Shown here piece after piece: positions 10,993-22,079 of a stretch of DNA of 64,000 nucleotides. Made by a program: the position numbers and the translations under genes. Every line of letters starts with the position of its first letter. Positions within the stretch are counted from its first letter, which is position 1. Under the pieces are notes generated by a model that worked only from the letters and a program-made list of their open reading frames with translations, did not search any database and was not told where the DNA came from. This DNA comes from Lucinisca nassula. Lineage: Eukaryota; Mollusca; Bivalvia; Lucinida; Lucinidae. The stretch is from the NCBI GenBank assembly GCA_963580285.1, contig OY757021.1, positions 92,801,221-92,865,220 of the forward strand. Direction: 5' to 3'.

Positions 10993-11159
10993 CTGAAACG
11001 AAGGAACAATATATACAGTGAAACGTCGATGGCTCGAACACCGATTGCCCGTTTACCATGGCTGAGTCGAACGGGCCAGTTCCTCGGAGTCCCTAAGGAA
11101 ATGCTCTACACAACAAATAGTGGGTGGGGGTTGGGTGGGTAATTTAGGAGAGTTTCATC

Positions 11160-11245
11160 TTTTATATTACAAATGTATGCTGTGTGTACTCATTAGAATC
11201 GCCTCCATGAGGCGATTCTAATGAGTACACACAGCATACATTTTC
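11160..11245. repeat. Solo family B hairpin
   Basis: AATGTATGCTGTGTGTACTC and its reverse complement form arms of about 35 bp around CGCCTCCATGAGGCG. Confidence 0.8.
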
Positions 11246-11734
11246 ATTATAAAACACCGAAAAATTTTCATTATAAAACACCGAAAAGATGTCCAAAAGT
11301 AACTCGGTATGCGTCCTGGACGTAACCTTCAGTGGCGCGAACTACCCCTGTCTCGAACAGATTTTCGAGGTCCCTACGGTGTTCGAGCCATCAAAGTTCG
11401 ACTGTATTTCGCTTTCATTTTAAGGGGAATACGTACTCCGGGCAGATTTTTCCGCCATTTTTCAAACGGAGACTATTTTCGGGACTTCCGGTTCGCTTTT
11501 CTATAAACTCTGTCCCACTGAAAAAGGAGTCTACTCTTCTAGGGAGAATTTAGGAGTATATTCTTTCCTTTAAGAGTTGACCCCTATTGACATGGGAGAC
11601 AAAATACTTTTGCAGAATTTGTCTCCCCTGAAGGTGTATTCATTCCCCTTAATTCCTGTCAAACAACACAAACGTTGGGGCACTGTTAAACAATGGTAAA
11701 ATCAATCGCACCTCCCCCCACCCCCGCCCCCAGC

Positions 11735-12005
11735 TCAACGGGGCTTGAAGAAATAGATGGACTGCATGATGCTTCCATGCAGAGCTGAAACCGAACGCAT
11801 ATGGGTACTGGTAAACCGCTTAGAGGATCTAAGCCCACCAGGCCACGTGGTTCGAGTCGGTCTGTCCGTACATATGAACCCTACTGATTTCATTGGGCGA
11901 CAGGGCTAAAGATGTCATTTCATCTCATTGTCGGGTAAAAGTCCCACAAAATTAGAAAGAACGTCTCCAAAATGACGTTTACAGTGTTGACGGGGACTCA
12001 AATCA
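11735..12005 (+). mobile_element. SINE-1, near full length
   Basis: From ACGGGGCTTGAAGAAATAG to GTGTTGACGGGGACTCAAATC. It is in the intron between exons 4 and 5. Confidence 0.85.
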
Positions 12006-12044
12006 AACAAGATCAACATGATTTGTTTTTACCCTTAACCCATT

Positions 12045-12195
12045 TAGTACCAGAAACCCCTAAACGGGCCTGCACTGTTTGCTAAAAGTTCAGTCATTTT
12101 CCAAATAAATTTTGATGAAAACACAACCTGACACCCCTAAATTTTACAATGAACTGCTATATATAAGGAGGAATTCCATTTGGTACAAAAATATC
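12045..12195 (+). mobile_element. MITE family D fragment
   Basis: CCCATTTAGTACCAGAAACC, then TTGCTAAAAGTTCAGTCATT and TATATAAGGAGGAATTCCAT. Half of the central hairpin is missing. Confidence 0.7.
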
Positions 12196-12199
12196 GCAT

Positions 12200-12730
12200 T
12201 GAAAGACTCCGTCTGGCCTGTTCAGGCAATTTATAGCGCTATATGTGAACGAAGCTCTCTCAAGGTCTTCACTACATGTCTGACGTGACCGTGTGTAGGC
12301 GCAGGCTCGTCTAGGATTTCCTGCTCGCCTACGTGATAATTACCCTTTTCTCATGAACTGGCTAAATTTACACGCTAGCCCCTATGTGCTTCTATGTGCT
12401 CCAGTCCACTGTAAGAGTTGAACGGCCCCTCCGCCAAGAGTCAAATAGGCCCCGAGTAAGATTCTAGGGTATAAATTTTAGCCATCTTGATATCTTTGGT
12501 GGTACTGTGTGGATTTTCCTGGATGACTTCATTATAGATGATAGATACTCAAAACTGAACATGTCTATGCACATGTACTCCTTGGTCTAATTTAGGTTCA
12601 GAAAAAATGACAGTGGTAATTGAATTACCTCAGCCGCCATGATCATCGAAACACATAGATGTTACCGTTGCCAGTCCACGCATCAAGACAGCCGCAACAA
12701 CAATTACAGTGAACATCCGCAAACAGACAA
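12200..12730. other. Intron sequence, nothing recognised
   Basis: No family repeat, splice-bounded open frame or RNA-like structure was recognised. Confidence 0.5.
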
Positions 12731-12732
12731 TA

Positions 12733-13963
12733 ATAAAACAAGTTGGCTGCTTTCAAAAAGCATCCAATATGTTTGGTCTTGTCAGTCTACATTCTGATTT
12801 GAGCCAGCTGATATCATTATTCCACTTAATGCATTAAACTTTAAACGTTCCAAGGCGGTTCTTCTGTCGCGGTATATTTTTGTTATGGTTTGTCTGAAGT
12901 TTGGAGGCCTTCATGCGGACTGAGCAAATTATTTGTCTAAATCGCGACGGAAGTAAGGGCGAGGATTGTGGCCACGTAAAATCGATTTAAGCCCAGTGGA
13001 ATTCGTTTCCGCTGACCGTTCCAAGGCGGTTCTTCTGTCGCGGTTTGTTTTTGTTATGGTTTGTCTTTGGATGTTTGTGTTATTTTATTTTGGATAGCCT
13101 ATTGGCCATTTTATGGGAAAGTAACTGTCCTTTTGGTTTTCCGCTGTTGGTGTTTGCATTAGGGTATGTTGTTTCATGTTTGTGTGTCTTTCCCTTTGGT
13201 GTCTCTGATGGGAGCTGTGGGTTGATTGTAACGATTCCTGATAATTGCCCCCACTTCTATGTTTTAATACAAAACGTGTATATAAAATTTCGAAGTCTGT
13301 GACCCTGGTATCAGGAGGGGTAGGTAGTGATGAGTTTTTTGTGGTAAATTGTTTAACGCCATGGCAAGTATAAACTAAATGTAACTTACATATGGTCTAC
13401 ACATGTATAGCACAAAACTTAACCAAACGAAAATGTAAACCGACTTTTTCAAAGGTCATAACTCTGTTAATATTTGTTGGACAGTTATAGGCACATCTTC
13501 ACATCTTAGCCTTACAACATACACATTTTAGGCTTGATTGTATATATGAAAACTGTATAGTAGGATTATACGGAAACGAAAAAAATGTTTGCGAACGGAC
13601 GGACGGACACCAACCCCATAACTTAATACGACCGTTTTTTTCTTTTTTGTTGTTGTTGTTGTTTTTCAAACGGGTATATAAAAAGATTTTTCCTAAGTCA
13701 TCAGGCCTTCTATAGGGCCTTGGTTATCTATTTCATGTGTTGTTAACGTCCCTGTTAACACTGTATGCGTCTTTTTTGAGACAATGCTTCCAATCTGTCG
13801 CTCAATGAAACTAAATGGTTGAAATGCATGAACGGTCCGACTCGAGCCACTTTTCCTGGGCAGGCTTAGAACTTCTAGGCGATTATACACTACTCATGTG
13901 CGGCCGGTATCAGCTATGCGTGGAAGCATCATGCAGCCCAATCTATTTCATCAATCCCCGATC
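12733..13963. repeat. Right arm of 1.2-kb inverted duplication
   Basis: Inverted counterpart of 1-1215. Its inner edge is 11.5 kb from the inner edge of the left arm, and exons 5-7 lie between. The short plus-strand reading frame at 13045-13302 is a mirror of one at 631-885 and belongs to repeat family E, not to a gene. Confidence 0.9.
13690..13963 (-). mobile_element. SINE-1 copy inside right inverted-repeat arm
   Basis: Reverse complement reads through GTATCAGC, GAAGTTCTAAGCCTGCCCAG and CAACACATGAAATAG. It is the partner of the copy at 3-185. Confidence 0.8.
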
Positions 13964-13967
13964 AGAC

Positions 13968-14100
13968 CTTGGGGCAATATATTGGACTGCATGAGCTGAA
14001 ACCGACCGAACTTTGAAGTATTGCTGAACCGCCTAGGAAGATCTAAGCCTGCCCAGACAAAGTGCTGCGAATCAGACTGTATCTTAAACCTCGGCAGTTT
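13968..14100 (+). mobile_element. SINE-1 5' fragment
   Basis: TTGGGGCAATATATTGGACTGC, GCTGAAACCGACC and AGATCTAAGCCTGCCCAGAC match the first half of the family. It abuts the previous copy in opposite orientation. Confidence 0.7.
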
Positions 14101-14624
14101 CTTTGAGCGGTACCTCCGCAAAAACCTGAAATTTGCAATCCTTTTTGTATATCTTTCTGGATCACAATTTAATTGTAAACGAAACTGATTAGTAAAACGT
14201 CAAGTATTGAGTATTGAACACCACTCTCGGCTTATCAGATACAATAGCTCCCATCGAATGCGCCAAAAAGTCTTTTAACACCTCAGTCTGTAACTGGTGG
14301 CAGGTCACTTAGTAGACATGAAGTTTTTGAACAGAAACTATTGCTATCTGTGCTGGGCTCAAGAACAATAAACAACGACCCATCAACGTTATGACTTTAT
14401 TTCGCTCCCTAAATATTTTATATATTGGAAGCGTTAAAACCTTCGACCTTGGCACTGACGTTAATTCTAGTAGCAAAGACATGAAAATGTTTTACACACC
14501 CAGCGATCTTTTTTTATGTTTGGTTTTACGATCCTTTCAAGATTATTTCACTCACATCAAGCCGATCGTTAATCAGAGGTGAGCGAAAACTGGAGTACCC
14601 GATCAAAAACCTCCCGACTTTCCA

Positions 14625-14735
14625 TTGCAGAACGTCTCATTATGTGATCTGAGCCATGTTCAAACCTACAGCGTTGAGAGACCTTGTGATTAAGAGTCAG
14701 CACTCTTATCCACTAGGCCACGGAGGCCCGTTACA
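14625..14735 (-). mobile_element. SINE-5 (tRNA-derived) fragment
   Basis: On the minus strand: GGGCCTCCGTGGCCTAGTGG, ATAAGAGTGCTGACTCTTAA, then a GGTTTGAAC box B-like site. The long variable region recalls a Ser/Leu-type tRNA. Other copies are at 32788, 53085 and 58860. Confidence 0.72.
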
Positions 14736-14739
14736 CCCA

Positions 14740-16120
14740 GCGATCTTTATAAATGAGGAATAAAGTTTCCTTTTAAAAGAAAGGCTTCCCCAGTTTGTAA
14801 AGTTGAAAATCCGCCAGTTTTGCTCGCCCGCGAAAGTAATGGGGAGTTATTGCCATACCCTCAACGTCCGTCGTCGGCGTAAGCATCGGCGACCGCATTT
14901 GGTTGAAGTTTACCTGCAAGCAATCATTTGTGCTGTTGTACAAATTTATTTGCAAGTAAAGTTATCAACTGGTAAAAAAAAAAATAATAATAGTAATAAT
15001 AATATTTTTCACATTCTTTTTCACTCGATTTCCCAGGTTTTGGGGCTTTAAAAGTTAATCATTTCCCCTGTATTACCTCCCTTATAAGCATACATTTTGT
15101 CAAATGCATGTGCGCAGCCAACTAAAACGCATTTTCTTTTCTTCATATCCGAGAGCAGCAAAGGCTCTGGTAAGGTTGCGCGTACTCGAAGGCTCGCCTG
15201 AGTCAGTGCTGATCGCCTTTGTGAAAAAGACCCACGTCTTGACGTTGCATCGACGTGGTCGCTCTAAATTAGCACGCTTTTTCTGGCAAGACTTTTACGG
15301 AAATTGTTTCAGTGTTAGCTGTCCGTCTCAAACCATTGAGGGAGGACAATGTACGTAGAAACATATTCACGGACCCGGCGAGGAGCGAAACCGCAACGTC
15401 GATGTGCATCTAACTGTAATGGTTAAAAAAAATCGGCATTTATGAAGAGCGAAGGCTGAATGTGGCGAGCTGCTCACTCGCACAAGTTTTATGCTGGTGG
15501 AAAATTTGTCAGAAAAGACTGAACCATGATAAGCTTTTAAATTACTCGTTTGACACGCAATTTGATTTGAGAGATGAACATGTTTTGTAAAATTGACCAT
15601 GTTGGTAGGATATGAGGTCCCTTTCTGCCTGAGTTCGAGGCACGATCGTGACAAGTTCTGCAATGGTTTAAAACTGTCGTTCTCTTCACCCACCGCTTAT
15701 AAAGGAGCGGTTAATAATGTTCCTAAATAAATGAAGAAAAAATGACATATCACTTTCATAGAGACCAACCTACAACAAGCACACTTGATTGATTTACTTC
15801 GGAAAAAATGTTTTACACAATGCAAGTTAGACTATCTGCCTGTAACTGGACTCTGCAAAACTATTTTTACTGATTTCAACTGTCAAACTCCCTTCGTAAA
15901 CTCGTCCTGGAAATTCTGAGTGACCATGAAAAGTTTGAGACTACGAGAGAAGTCAAGTGACAGAATTATTTTTTGTAATCTATAGACATTTATTTTTTCT
16001 TTTTCTTATTACAAATCCTTAAGAAAAGAAAAGCATTACATCAACAAGTCCGTGTATTGAACAACGATGATCTTGTTTTTAAGGTAACAGGGCACTAGAA
16101 GCACATTGAGGCTACCCCAT
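14740..16120. other. Intron sequence, no gene recognised
   Basis: Contains AAT/ATA microsatellite around 14980-15005 and a 108-codon minus-strand open frame (15367-15693) without domain, signal peptide or splice context. I do not call it. Confidence 0.5.
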
Positions 16121-16124
16121 ATGT

Positions 16125-16440
16125 ACTGAACAACCCTATAAACCCAACTTTATATAGAGAAAGTTGGGTGTACAGGGGTACATTATTTTCCTTTTTAGGG
16201 GATTCAGAACCCCGAGCACCGACAATCTATATTTAGACTAGAAAAAAAGAATATTTTTTTTTCACACCACGAAACACGCCTGCCTAGTATTGACCCATAG
16301 ACAGTGGGTAGTCGTAAGAACCGCGTCATCGAGGCAGTTCTTACCAGTACCCACAATCTATGCTGAGAGCAGATATATGAAAAAATCTGATTTTTGAAAG
16401 TTAATTTTTGAAAGTTGATTTATAAAATCAAGTTTCTATG
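16125..16440. mobile_element. MITE family B copy
   Basis: AACCCAACTTTATATAGAGA opens a small hairpin and the central hairpin at 16310-16365 (GTGGGTAGTCGTAAGAACCG facing GCAGTTCTTACCAGTACCCA) is imperfect. Confidence 0.6.
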
Positions 16441-17109
16441 TCACTGCATTTCTACTTCCGGTACTGGACCGCGTTATTCCACTTCCGTTGTTCGTTCGCT
16501 GCATAAAATAGTCCAAAGGAACTCTTGAAAACGGATTTTGCAGGCATGGAACGTCTTTCAAAATATTTCATTTTTCGAGACTTTATACGGATTGACTATA
16601 AATTGGCACAAAGATATATTCTAAACAGAAAACAATACTCTAGGACTATTTTCCTACGCGCTTTCCGATGATATTTATGTTTTTCTCTTTCATCCCTGAG
16701 TTTCTGAACAGGACTCTTCTCGCTTTAAATATATACTTATAGAAAGGGATTTCTGATTAGTTCACTGACATGATGGCAATTAATCAGTGTACATGTAGAT
16801 TCTGGCGAGACGTGCTAGCTACGTGCCGTCTTATCAGGATCTACAAGGTTTGCATAGATACAGTGTAATTCTACCTCGGCGTCTGCACCGGTCCACAGGG
16901 TTGAAAGGGTTAGCTCGCTTCTCCGTGATTATCAGTGACCGACTTAACAACCCATAACTGACCGACATCAAATACAGTTATTTACCTGCTTTCGAGAGCT
17001 CCAATTACAAATCATGTATTGTAAGCTGCGAATTTTAAATCAAGTTCCGTACATTTAGCAAATCGTGAAGACATCGATCAGACGTTACATTCTGTGGCCT
17101 TTAATCTAT

Positions 17110-17385
17110 CTTAACTGTTTCCGAATGTCCCAGTATTGAAACAACTGGCATTTATGGGTTAATGTTTTTATCTGGAATAAACGTATTTTAATTCGCCTTG
17201 GGCAGTCGAAGTTCGCTAAACGCGGCGTCTGATCAGGGTTATAATGTCTTAACTGTTTCCGAATGTCCCAGTATTGAAACAATTGGCATTTATGGGTTAA
17301 TGTTTTTATTTGGAATAAACGTATTTTAATTCGCCTTGGGCAGTCGAAGTTCGCTAAATGCGGCGTCTGATCAGGGTTATAATGT
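17110..17385 (+). repeat. 137-bp tandem repeat, two units
   Basis: TCTTAACTGTTTCCGAATGT through GATCAGGGTTATAATG is present twice with few differences. Confidence 0.9.
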
Positions 17386-17527
17386 CTAAATCAAATCTTT
17401 TTTTTTTACCGTCCAAGTTATTCTCCTTTTCCGAAGGAATATAGCTCCAAGCGGCTGTACGACGTATGTGCATCGTCGTATCAACGCAACGTTGATGCGA
17501 CGTTGCTAAGACGTAATGTGCCCGCTA

Positions 17528-17667
17528 GGAGCGTGATAGCTCAGTGGTTAGTGCATTTGCCTCTGATGCTAGAGGTCCCGGGTTCGATCCCCGGCAGCGG
17601 CGATAAAATTTCGGTGACCGAACACGCTCCATTGGCATCATTTGCAGGGATGAAAGAAAGAAAGAAA

Positions 17668-17699
<32 letters not shown>

Positions 17700-17702
17700 G
17701 AG
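17528..17702 (+). mobile_element. SINE-4 (tRNA-derived) with GAAA tail
   Basis: Box A-like TAGCTCAGTGGTTAGTGC and box B-like GGGTTCGATCCCC are strong, followed by a GATAAAATTTCGGTG body and a (GAAA)n tail. The acceptor stem does not pair, so it is a SINE head and not a functional tRNA. A minus-strand copy is at 51125-51240 and a body fragment at 37950-38015. Confidence 0.78.
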
Positions 17703-17814
17703 AACTTGTCTGAAAGATTTTTAGCAGATGGGACAAGCACAGAATGTACTGAGCTAATTTACAAACCATGAAGAAATTAGCAGACACGTTTATCTTTCTT
17801 TCTTCCTTTTTTTC

Positions 17815-18095
17815 TTCGTGGGGGTAGTTGGATGAGGCACAGGTTATGTGTATCTTGTGTCACTGGGGAGTCCAGCTGATACTGACTTACATTTGGGCAA
17901 AGCCTGCTGTCGTTGCAGCAGGTAACGGTAGATGGTGAGATGTGTTGAAATTTCTTCTGTTTCTACACTTCCATTCACTCTGTCCCTCACTTTCATCTCC
18001 TCTGCTATCTCTTCTATCCCCCACCCCCTTTCTCTTAACGAAGACAAAATGATCCACAAGGGTTGACCTGTCGTTCAACTCAAAACAATCGATGA
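17815..18095 (+). mobile_element. SINE-6
   Basis: Reads CTTGTGTCACTGGGGAGTCC, GCAGCAGGTAACGGTAGATG, a C/T-rich stretch and AAAATGATCCACAAGGGTTG. The family ends are set by the clean insertion at 58496-58772. Confidence 0.72.
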
Positions 18096-18750
18096 ATCAT
18101 TTTTATTTTTGTCGTCGAATTGTTTAACCCTCACAAAATGTCTAGATAACTGCTTGATATACGACTGGCATTGTTACCATAATAATTATTTCTCAAAAAT
18201 CAACTTTCCTCAGTACTTTCAGTACTTTGATTTAAATCAAGTTTCTTTGTCATTACATTTCTACTTCCGGTACTGGACCGCGTTGCTCCACTTCCGTTGT
18301 TCGTACGCTGCATTAAATAGTCCAAATTAATTTTGCTGGCCGGCCCCGCATGGAACGTCTTTCAAAACATTTCAGTTTTCGAGACTTTATACGGATTGAA
18401 TATAAATTGGCACAGAAAGACGAATTCTGAAAAGAAAACAGTACTCTGGAACTATTTTCCTACGCGCTTTCGGTGATATTTATGTTTTACTCTTGGATCC
18501 CTGAGTTTCTAAACAGGACTCTTCTCGCTTTAAATATATTCTTATAGAAAAGGATTTCTGATTAGTTCACTGACAGGATGACAAACAGTGTACATGTAGA
18601 TTCTGGCGTGACGTTCTAACTACGTGCCGTCTTATTAGGATCTACAAGGTTTGCATAGATACAGTGTATTTCTACCTCGGCGTCTGCACCGGTCTACAGG
18701 GTTAAAAGGGTTAGCTTATCATTGACCAACTAAACAACCCTTTACTGACC

Positions 18751-20335
18751 TATACTACTCAAAGTTTGATAGGGATCACTTTTTTAATGCAAAATAATTT
18801 TTGGATGAATTAATCAGCTGAATCCAAATTTGATACATAATGATAGAAAAAGTATCCTTCACAAAACCTAGTGATTAATTTTGTCAACTGGTACTGCATT
18901 CAAGCGTGACAACAGCAAACGTCTTGGCACCCCCAAAATTTGCCGTAACACGAAGGGATTTGGACAACTGATTTTTCACAAATTTCCAAATTTGTTTAGA
19001 CAAACGTGCTTAATAACGTGTATGGCGTACAAGGGCATCAATTACAGTACGACATCGCTTGTGCATGCTCGTAATCCGAGTCTGTATCCGGTTTTGTGAA
19101 ATCAGCTTTCATTCAGCAACCAATGCATCTTTGAGCGCCTGTAAAGTCCTCGGATGCACAGGTCGGGCTGAAACAGCACTCTGTAGCATGTCCCGCGCAT
19201 GCTCAATCGGATTTAAGTGCGGCGACCGAGCAGGCCAGTCCATACGAACGATTGTCTCACGTTCCAGGTAGGAATCAGTGACGTTGGCAGGGTTGGGACG
19301 GGCATTATCATCCATCAGAATAAAGTCCGGACCGATAGCATCTGCATTTGGTCTCACAAATTCATCAAGAATCTCATTACAGTACCTCACTACCATTAAC
19401 GTTCCGTTTTCAACGACGTACAAGTCAGGTTTACCGTTCACGCTTATCCCAGCCCAAACCATGACTGACCCCTTTCCATAGCGATCATGCTCTGCCACAT
19501 TCAAGTCATCGAATCGCTGTTTAGACATTCGCCACACTAATTGACGATTATAAGTGAAGTCTAGATAGAATCTGGACCCCTCAGTAAACAGTACTGGCGT
19601 CAAGTCAAGAACCGTCCACCTGACGTGAGTTCTGACAAAGTCTAACCGGTCTAGCACGTGCTGTCTCGTCAACGGGACACGTACAGCAGGCCTCATGGCA
19701 TTAAGTCCGAACTTGTGGAGTCCGTTTCTGACAGTTTGTGTAGAAATTCGTACTCCAGTTCCGTTCATAAGCTCGTTATGCAAACGCGTAGCGTTCAGGA
19801 ACCGTTGACGTCGAGACTGAATCAACAAGAAACGGCCCTGACGTTGAGTTGTAGCCCTTTCTCGACCCCGCCGCGGCTGTGTGAAGGATTTCCTTGGGTA
19901 AGATGCCGACTCCACATTCGTGAAACCACGCTCTGAGACACATTCAGAATCCCAGCAACACGACGTTGAGAGACGCAAGATTCCAACATTCCGACTCAAC
20001 GATTCATTTCTTCGGGGCTCAGACGGTTTCTTAATTGTCCCCCTAGGCATTTTAGTGTTTCACAAATCAAATGAAGTCCTTTTTACGCTTGGTAAAGGAA
20101 CACTGACAAGTTTGATTGGTCTGTTGGAAAGCAGTGCTACGCAAGATTTTGGGGGTGCATGAATTCATTTGCGAATTGTGAGACGTGTACACTTTTATGA
20201 GTACTGAACTGCACACGAGTTTCTGCTTAAGATATTTATCAATATACCGAGTACAAATTCTGTCAAGAACTTATAAATTTTCTGTGCAAAATTTGGTACA
20301 TAAAAAGTGATCCCTATCAAACTTTGAGTAGTATA
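18751..20335 (-). mobile_element. Tc1-like transposon with terminal inverted repeats
   Basis: Inverted repeats of about 30 bp start CTACTCAAAGTTTGATAGGG at the left and mirror it at 20300-20335, flanked by TA. A transposase frame lies between (19109-20050, minus). Copy A of the surrounding tandem duplication has the uninterrupted site. Confidence 0.92.
19109..20050 (-). pseudogene. Tc1-like transposase, catalytically damaged
   Basis: A 313-residue frame covers most of a Tc1/mariner transposase. The N-terminus begins MPRGTIKK, then loses the expected helix-turn-helix wording over about residues 15-50, which looks like compensating frameshifts. The middle is well kept (RISTQTVRNGLHKFGLNAMR, GKGSVMVWAGISVNGK). 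The first catalytic Asp, expected in FTDESRF, reads FTEGSRF. The second is kept in LMDDNARP. The usual SPDLNPIEH reads SPHLNPIEH, which keeps the Glu. With the first Asp gone, the enzyme should be inactive. Confidence 0.88.
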
Positions 20336-20760
20336 CAATTTGCCTGCTTTCGAGAGCTCTAATATTACAAAACACGTGTTGTTTAAATCAAGTTCCGTAC
20401 TTTAGCAAATAGTAAATAAACCGATCAAACGCAACATTCTGTGGTCTCTAATCTATCTTAACTGTTTCCAAATGTTACAGAATTGAAACAATTGACATTT
20501 ATGGGTTAATGTTTTTAGGACCCCGTACAGGTAGGAATAAACATATTTTAATTCGCCTTGGGTAAACGCGGTGTCTGACCAGAGTTATAATGTCTAAATC
20601 AAATGGTTTAAAAAATGATCTTTTTTGTCAAGTTATTTTCCTTTTCATGTCCCGACGCCCCAAGGAACATAGCTCCAAGCGGCTGCACAACCTATGTGCA
20701 TCGTCGTATCAATGCGACGTTGATGCGACGTTGCTAAGACGTCATTAGCCCGCTAGGAGA

Positions 20761-21065
20761 TTGATTGATTGATCTAAGGTTTAACTTCCCCCATCAACAC
20801 TGTAAAGGTCATTTTGGAGACTTGCTTCCAATTTTGTGGGACTTTTACCCGACATTGAGCTGAAATGACTTCTCAAGTCCTGTCGCCCAATGAAACCAAT
20901 AAGGTTTATTTGCTTGGACGGTCCGCCTCGCACCGCGGTTCCTGGACAGGCTTAGATCCTCTAAGCGGTTTATCAGTACTAGTGTGCGGGTCGGATTCAA
21001 CTCTGCGTGGAAGCATCATTCAGCCCATATATATTTCTTCAAGCCCATATGGGCGGAGGTCTCCC
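20761..21065 (-). mobile_element. SINE-1 in copy B
   Basis: Starts with an ATTGATTGATTG tail, reads AACTTCCCCCATCAACACTG to ATATGGGCGGAGGTC, and is flanked by TAGGAG on both sides. A different SINE occupies the same site in copy A. Confidence 0.85.
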
Positions 21066-21179
21066 GTTAGGAGAACTTCTCCGTAAGATTATTAGCAGAT
21101 ATGTACTGAGCTAATTTAGAAATTTATGGTTGGACCATGAAGAAATTGGTTGGTACGTTTATCTTTCTTTCTGCCGTAC

Positions 21180-21222
21180 TTTCTTCGACGGGGGGTGGGG
21201 GGGTGGGGGGGGGGGGGGTAGT
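21180..21222 (+). repeat. Poly-G tract
   Basis: GGGGGTGGGG followed by about 13 G; it replaces a short GTGGGGGTAG seen in copy A. Confidence 0.9.
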
Positions 21223-21412
21223 TGAGTGAGGCAATGGCGATCTGTTTCTTATGTCACTAGGGAGTCCAGCTGATATTGACTTACAGTTGGGCAACACCTG
21301 CTGTCCTTGTAGCAGGTAACGGTAGAATGAGGGAGTGTTGATATTTCTTCTGTTCCTACACTTCCATTCATTTTCCTCTTTCTCCTCTGTCCCTCACTTT
21401 TATCTTCTCTAC

Positions 21413-21727
21413 AACGGCCCTGCCCAGCGGGGCTTGAAGAAATATATGGCCTGCATGATGCTTCCACGCAGAGCTGAAACCGACCCGCACACGAGTACTG
21501 GTAAGCTGCTTAGAGGATCTAAGCCTACCCAGGCAAAGCGGTGCGAGTCGGCCCGTCCATGCTTATGAACCCTATTGGTTTCATTGGGCGGCAGGGCTTG
21601 ATATGTCATTTCATCTCAATGTCGGGTGAAAGTCCCACAGATTGGAAGCAACGTCTCCATAATGACCTTTACAGTGTCGACGGGGACGTTAAACCTCAAA
21701 TCAAAAAAAAAAAAAAAAAAAAACATC
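21413..21727 (+). mobile_element. SINE-1, full length with poly-A and 11-bp duplication
   Basis: From AACGGCCCTGCCCAGCGGGG to CAAATC plus about 20 A. It is flanked by ATCTTCTCTAC at 21402-21412 and 21728-21738, and it splits the SINE-6 of copy B. Confidence 0.92.
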
Positions 21728-22079
21728 ATCTTCTCTACTGTCTCTTCTATCTTTTTTCCCCTTTCTCTTGGAGAAGACAAAAATGATCCACTAGGGTTGC
21801 CCTGTCGTTAAACTCAAAACAATCGATGAATAATTTTTCTTTGTCGAATTTTTTAACCAACTTAGATTAGACCTTGTCAAATCAGAACCAGGCTCAGAAT
21901 TGTTACTGGTGACACGTCAAATGTCATTCATACACCAGGACCTGTGATATGGGAAGTTAGTCTCTATATTTGTTTCAACAAAATGTCTAGATAGCTGCTT
22001 GATCTACGACTAACATTGTTATATAATAATATTTTCTCATAAATCAACTTTCCTCAGTACTTTCAGTACTTTGATTTAT

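Larger units (their letters stand above)
16425..18230. repeat. Tandem duplication, copy A
   Basis: About 1.8 kb that recurs directly downstream. It runs from ATCAAGTTTCTATGTCACTGC to AGTACTTTCAGTACTTTGATTT. It contains an internal 137-bp tandem repeat (17110-17385) absent from copy B, a SINE-4 and a SINE-6. At 16960-16985 it has the empty site that corresponds to the Tc1 insertion in copy B. Confidence 0.88.
18231..22078. repeat. Tandem duplication, copy B with insertions
   Basis: Begins AATCAAGTTTCTTTGTCATT and ends at TCAGTACTTTCAGTACTTTGATTT near 22077. Removing the Tc1 at 18751-20335, the SINE-1 at 20761-21065 and the SINE-1 at 21413-21727 leaves a unit like copy A. Confidence 0.88.

Noticed and set aside
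15367..15693. A 108-codon minus-strand open frame
   Set aside because: No domain, signal peptide, splice context or repeat of the gene's Cys pattern; length is within chance.
17528..17605. A tRNA gene with clear box A and box B
   Set aside because: The acceptor stem does not pair and the same head plus body recurs elsewhere, so it is a tRNA-derived SINE.
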